DNA from: Roseateles sp. SL47
Lineage (GTDB): Bacteria > Pseudomonadota > Gammaproteobacteria > Burkholderiales > Burkholderiaceae_C
Direction of reading: 5' to 3'
Assembly: GCF_026625885.1 (NCBI RefSeq)
Contig: NZ_CP113068.1
Location: 4,774,001 to 4,838,000, forward strand
Length of the DNA stretch: 64,000 bases
A program made the position numbers and the translations under genes. The notes beneath the pieces were generated by a model. The model did not search any database and was not told where the DNA came from. It worked only from the letters and a program-made list of their open reading frames with translations. This document shows, one piece after another, positions 60,616 through 64,000 of this stretch (its first letter is position 1; each line of letters starts with the position of its first letter).

Positions 60616-62175
60616 TCAGCGAGACAGTGCCAGCCCGTTGGACGCCGACAACTTCGCATGCAGCTCCGGTGGGAAGCCCTCGCTCATATAGCTGAAGCGA
60701 GCCACCCATTCCACGTGCTTGCCCCAGAGCCAGCCAAGCACCTCGTCGAGCGCCTCCCCCACGTGGTCTTCATGGATCCCCATGGCCTGCAACTGATCCG
60801 GGTCCAAACGGATCACCAGTACAAGCACCGCCCCACCCCCCAAGACGTCGGTCATGGGGACATCGAAGGCCCATGCCTGTGCCACGGCCGGGTGGGCAGC
60901 CAAGGCCGCCGACAACGCAGCCACTTCGTGCTCGGGGCGTCCTGTCGGCCAGACAGGCCGTTGCTCCAGCGCTTCCAATGCCGCCTGTCGCCGCCTTCTC
61001 CGCGCCGCCGCCGATGTGGGCCTTGACGGCTGGAGGGGCGCTGCGGAGGCCACGTCTTGTGGAACGTTGCCCGCGACACTCAGCGCCGCATGCCCCATTG
61101 CCCAGGCAACACTCCGTCCCTCATCGGCCCAGGGCGAATACGCCTTGCAGACGGTCCCCCACTGCCCACCCAGCCAGGCCCGTGCTGCGCTTTCCTCAAA
61201 ACTCGCCGCACGGAGATCCAGCGCGCCTGGCGCACAGCCCAAGGCGCTCAATCTCGAAGCATGGGAGGGATGCGTTCCTCGAGGCTGATGCGCCTTCAGC
61301 CAGTCGGACAGCTCTTCCGGAGATGGCGGTTCGTGGGGGATGGAGAGAGCGGTCCACTCGGCCCAGTCCTCCGGCGCAGAGGCGCTCCGTTTCAGTTGTT
61401 CGAGCAAGGCCGAATCGCCGGTCACTGCCCTTGCCGATGTCGCACGCGCCAACAGCAGCAAGGCCCTCGCCAGGGCTTGAGGTGCCACCAAACGTGCAGC
61501 CGTTGCGTCCGCTTCGAATTCGCAGCGGCGGGCGTGAGCATCGGTCACGTCCCGGAACCAGGGCAGGAACATCCTGGCAAAGGCATGGCCAGCCCGCTCC
61601 CAGGGGCTGGAATCGGCCGGATCGCCATAGCCCTCCATTTGCGCCCAGTCGGTCCAGGCCTGACGGGTGCGATAAAGCCAATGGCCAAGTCGCCCATGCT
61701 CGCGCGAGAAATGTCCCAATTCATGGGCAATCACGGCCCTGGCCGCCTCGGTATCCAGCAGACGCAGCAAGGGCAGACCGAGAATCAGGACACGTTGGGT
61801 CCGCCGAAATGACAAACCGCGGTGGCGCTCCAGAGCGCCTGCATTGAGCGAGTCGTCCAGCGCAATCACATGCACTCGCGGTGCATGAAGCGCATCGGCA
61901 ATGGCATCCACCTGGGCATACAACTCAGGCACCGTGGCCCGAGGCACCACGCGGACTCGGAGACGCCAATCGGGCTGGATGATCCAAGCGAGGATCAGGA
62001 AGGCCAGGATGGCCACCCCGGTCAGGCTTCCCAAGCCGAAAAGAAACAGCGGCAAGCCCAGCAAGAGGGCCAACGGCACCAGCAGCATGAACTGTAAAAA
62101 CCCAGCGGCCAGCAAAGCCACCGCAGCCAGCCCCCAGACCGGCAACGAGCGGTCAGACTGGTTCAATACCGTCAT
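60616..62175 (-). CDS. M48-family zinc metallopeptidase (HtpX/Ste24-like)
   Basis: 519 residues from the ATG at 62175 (MTVLNQSDRSLP; GGAGG upstream). Two close membrane spans (about 15-70) followed by a cytoplasm-facing peptidase domain with zinc site AVIAHELGHFSREH and third ligand Glu in EFEADATAARL, then a long variable C-terminal region with an Arg-rich patch. Membrane-protein quality control is the family role. Confidence 0.9.
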   Translation of the reverse strand: MTVLNQSDRSLPVWGLAAVALLAAGFLQFMLLVPLALLLGLPLFLFGLGSLTGVAILAFLILAWIIQPDWRLRVRVVPRATVPELYAQVDAIADALHAPRVHVIALDDSLNAGALERHRGLSFRRTQRVLILGLPLLRLLDTEAARAVIAHELGHFSREHGRLGHWLYRTRQAWTDWAQMEGYGDPADSSPWERAGHAFARMFLPWFRDVTDAHARRCEFEADATAARLVAPQALARALLLLARATSARAVTGDSALLEQLKRSASAPEDWAEWTALSIPHEPPSPEELSDWLKAHQPRGTHPSHASRLSALGCAPGALDLRAASFEESAARAWLGGQWGTVCKAYSPWADEGRSVAWAMGHAALSVAGNVPQDVASAAPLQPSRPTSAAARRRRRQAALEALEQRPVWPTGRPEHEVAALSAALAAHPAVAQAWAFDVPMTDVLGGGAVLVLVIRLDPDQLQAMGIHEDHVGEALDEVLGWLWGKHVEWVARFSYMSEGFPPELHAKLSASNGLALSR

Positions 62176-62197
62176 TCTGGTCCTCCCCGACTGATGA

Positions 62198-62218
62198 CTT
62201 ATTGATCGCTTATTGATC
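62198..62218. repeat. Direct repeat of a 10-mer between tRNA-Arg and peptidase gene
   Basis: CTTATTGATC at 62198-62207 and 62209-62218, followed by a partial TTTATTG. AT-rich patch in a GC-rich sequence, 11-bp spacing. Just upstream of the peptidase start on the minus strand; could be part of its promoter. Confidence 0.5.
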
Positions 62219-62224
62219 ATTTAT

Positions 62225-62301
62225 TGGCCTGCCCGGAGGGACTCGAACCCCCGACCTGCTGCTTAGAAGGCAGCTGCTCTATCCAGTTGAGCTACGGGCA
62301 G
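62225..62301 (-). tRNA. tRNA-Arg (anticodon TCT)
   Basis: 77 nt including an encoded CCA. The acceptor stem CTGCCCG/CGGGCAG is perfectly paired; TAGCTCAACTGGATAGAGCA forms the D-arm. The anticodon loop CTTCTAA carries TCT (62267-62265) and the T-arm has GTTCGAGTC. Reads AGA codons. No integrated element is attached to it in the window. Confidence 0.95.
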
Positions 62302-62328
62302 ACAGACACACCAGTGCCTGAAATGAAT

Positions 62329-62367
62329 CAGGCCCTCCCCGGCATTCCCATGCCGGCAGAGGGCCTG
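62329..62367 (-). terminator. Strong hairpin downstream of the OPT transporter gene
   Basis: CAGGCCCTC...GAGGGCCTG (9 bp) outside CCGGCAT-TCCC-ATGCCGG (7 bp) between the transporter stop and tRNA-Arg. On the minus strand the hairpin is followed by ATTCATTTC rather than a clean U-run, so termination is likely but not certain; RNA processing before the tRNA is another possible role. Confidence 0.55.
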
Positions 62368-62408
62368 AATTGTGCCATGCCGCCAGCGGTCAGCCGGCGG
62401 CTGGTGGA

Positions 62409-64000
62409 TCAGATCAGCACGTTCACGATCGCATTGCCGATGCCCATCAGAGCCGCACCGGAAATCAGACCCGCGCAGATCGGCTCACAGCCGTCCACCC
62501 AGCGGCGCCAGCCCGCCGTCCCCGGCGTCTTGTAGATCTTGGCCGCCACGAAGAAGATCATCGCGCCGATCCACATCGCGAAGGTGGACTCCGGCGGCAG
62601 CACCACGCCCAGGCCGATCGACACCGACGACAGCGGAAACTTGCCGCGCGTCACCAGGCGCAGCACCTCGATCACCACGGCCGCTGCAGCGGCCAGGCCC
62701 ATCGTGATCAGCGCCGAAGCCGGCAGGCTGTGCAGGCCGTTGGCAATGATATCGGCCACACCCTTCCACTGCACCGCCGCCGGCATGGCGAACTGGTCGG
62801 AAATGATGGTGGCCGTGCTGCGCACGCCTTCCGCGTTCTTCGGCACGAACAGCAGGAAGAACAGCGGGACGCAGGCCAGTACACCCGCAAAAATCCCAAT
62901 CACGTGGCCAATGGCCTGGTGGCGCGGCTTGCCGCCCAGCATGTAGCCCGGCTTGATGTCCGACAGCAGGTTGGCCGCGTTGGAGGCAATTTCCGCCGTC
63001 ATGCCCGCCGGCACCAGGTTGGAGGCCGGGTTGCTGCGGTCAATCGCCCCCATGGTGAACTGCGTGATCTTGGACAGCGCGCCCGTCGGCGTCCAGGAAG
63101 TCAGTGCCATCGAGTTGGTGCAGATCACCGTCAGCACGAAGATCAGCGGCAGCGACACCAGCGCCAGCGTCATCGGCACGCCAAAGAACAGGTGCCCCGT
63201 CCACGCCGACAGGAAACCAAACACCGGCACACCGACGTAGGAAATCCACAGCGGCACTTCAATGTTGGCCAGCAGGTCAGGGCCGTTGTCCTTGTTCTTC
63301 TTGCGATGGGTCAGCGACTTGAACGCATTGGTGAAGATGTCGGGCTTGGCCAGCAGGCTGGTCACCGAACCGGCCACCATCATGGCCACACCCCACCACA
63401 TCGACCACTGGTTCACGATCTCCACTCGCGAGATGGGGATCACCGTGCCAGTGGGACCCACACGCTGAACGATGTCGCCCGCGTTGATCATGATCGGCGC
63501 CAGCACCGCAAAGTTCACAAAGGCACCCAGCAGGCAGCTGGTGGCCACGGCAATGCCCATCAGGCCACCAACGCCCAGCATCGCCACATCCAGCGTCAGG
63601 CGCAGGCCCAGCACACGGAAGTCCACGCCCATGATCTTGGGAATCCACGCGTCCACCTTCACGGCCCAGCTGTAGTAGTACTGGTCCAGGCGGTCATGGA
63701 AGACCCAGGGTTCCTTCATGCCGGCCCACTGGTCCATGCGCAGCAGCTTGAACTGGATCAGCTTCATCCAGCCATCACTCACGATGGCCTGGTAGAACGC
63801 GGCCAACCCAGCCACCTTGGCCAGCAGTGCCGCCTTGTACAGGCCTTCGCCGCCCTGGCCCGTGTAGAGCGAGTCCAGCACCACGCCACAGGCGCGGCCC
63901 TCCGGGAACGGCAGTTGATCTTCGTTGATGAAGCGCCGCTTCATCGGGAAGGCCACCAGCACGCCGGTCACCGAGATCAGGACCATCCAGATCATCATCT
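62409..64000 (-). CDS. OPT-family oligopeptide/metal-chelate transporter (5' end outside window)
   Basis: At least 530 residues are visible; the N-terminal membrane segments lie beyond the right edge. Family marks: FPMKRRFINEDQLPFPEGRACGVVLDSLY, SRVEIVNQWSMWWGVAMM and GYMLGGKPRHQAIGHVIG. Many hydrophobic spans. Inner-membrane proton-coupled uptake of oligopeptides or metal-siderophore complexes is the family role; the bacterial substrate is generally unknown. Confidence 0.92.
   Translation of the reverse strand, partial: MMIWMVLISVTGVLVAFPMKRRFINEDQLPFPEGRACGVVLDSLYTGQGGEGLYKAALLAKVAGLAAFYQAIVSDGWMKLIQFKLLRMDQWAGMKEPWVFHDRLDQYYYSWAVKVDAWIPKIMGVDFRVLGLRLTLDVAMLGVGGLMGIAVATSCLLGAFVNFAVLAPIMINAGDIVQRVGPTGTVIPISRVEIVNQWSMWWGVAMMVAGSVTSLLAKPDIFTNAFKSLTHRKKNKDNGPDLLANIEVPLWISYVGVPVFGFLSAWTGHLFFGVPMTLALVSLPLIFVLTVICTNSMALTSWTPTGALSKITQFTMGAIDRSNPASNLVPAGMTAEIASNAANLLSDIKPGYMLGGKPRHQAIGHVIGIFAGVLACVPLFFLLFVPKNAEGVRSTATIISDQFAMPAAVQWKGVADIIANGLHSLPASALITMGLAAAAAVVIEVLRLVTRGKFPLSSVSIGLGVVLPPESTFAMWIGAMIFFVAAKIYKTPGTAGWRRWVDGCEPICAGLISGAALMGIGNAIVNVLI

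Noticed and set aside
1..64000. Insertion sequences, integrases, prophage genes or CRISPR arrays.
   Set aside because: None seen: no transposase or recombinase motifs, no long terminal inverted repeats, no regularly spaced repeats. The supercluster may be horizontally acquired but no mobility gene is in the window.

Overview
The window is a high-G+C proteobacterial chromosome segment, most likely from a betaproteobacterium of the order Burkholderiales. That placement rests on protein styles and codon usage read by eye, and no marker gene in the window pins down a genus. About the first 51.3 kb is a very large catabolic supercluster. The rest (about 51.4-64 kb) looks like ordinary chromosome: a Crp/Fnr regulator, phosphotransferase, YfcG-like GST, SRAP (YedK/HMCES) protein, chemotaxis receptor, acyltransferase, M48 peptidase, tRNA-Arg(TCT) and an OPT-family transporter cut by the right edge.

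Supercluster layout. (1) 1-3.2 kb, minus: cytochrome c, isochorismatase-type amidohydrolase, two NodB/PuuE-type hydrolases and an HMG-CoA-lyase-like enzyme cut by the left edge, all tightly overlapped. (2) 3.4-5.4 kb, plus: aromatic-ring-type FAD monooxygenase and an Asp/Glu-racemase-superfamily protein. (3) 5.5-9.5 kb, minus: IclR regulator, LeuC/LeuD-like hydro-lyase and an isocitrate-lyase/PEP-mutase-family lyase. (4) 9.7-18.3 kb, minus: an eight-gene operon of methyltransferase, small helical protein, FAD monooxygenase, exported alpha/beta hydrolase, NodB hydrolase, aldehyde dehydrogenase, Tat-lipoprotein DUF1838 protein and exported serine hydrolase. (5) 18.4-26.4 kb: Tat amine oxidase, VAO-type flavoprotein, MFS permease, IclR, a degenerate MmgE/PrpD protein and a second IclR. 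(6) 26.6-36.9 kb, plus: Fe-alcohol dehydrogenase, second VAO flavoprotein, zinc-less MDR oxidoreductase, second exported alpha/beta hydrolase, TonB-dependent receptor, second Tat amine oxidase and a SUMF1-like lipoprotein. (7) 36.9-39.5 kb, minus: second isochorismatase, orphan [2Fe-2S] subunit and second serine hydrolase. (8) 39.9-51.3 kb: fumarate-reductase-type flavoprotein, DUF3598-like protein, VOC protein with MmgE/PrpD, second MFS, second methyltransferase plus small-protein pair, REDY/HapK-like protein, SDR, second aldehyde dehydrogenase and second MDR dehydrogenase.

Nearly every function in the supercluster occurs two or three times as recognisable paralogues, suggesting two parallel branches acting on one large or two-part substrate. 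A TonB receptor, Tat-exported flavin amine oxidases, a Tat lipoprotein and secreted hydrolases point to capture and first processing in the periplasm. Two MFS permeases would then move products into the cytoplasm. My working hypothesis (inference) is that the inner route opens a cyclic imide or similar N-heterocycle (NodB/PuuE-type hydrolase), removes ammonia (isochorismatase-type half-amidase), hydrates the unsaturated diacid (LeuCD-like) and cleaves it (ICL-family and HMGL-family lyases). This parallels the dimethylmaleate/2,3-dimethylmalate end of anaerobic nicotinate degradation, and the true substrate is unknown. The most unusual elements are the twice-occurring methyltransferase/small-helical-protein cassette with identical 4-nt overlaps and a racemase-family protein lacking both catalytic cysteines. 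Outside the cluster, a perfect LexA-box promoter stands in front of an uncharacterised 127-residue gene.
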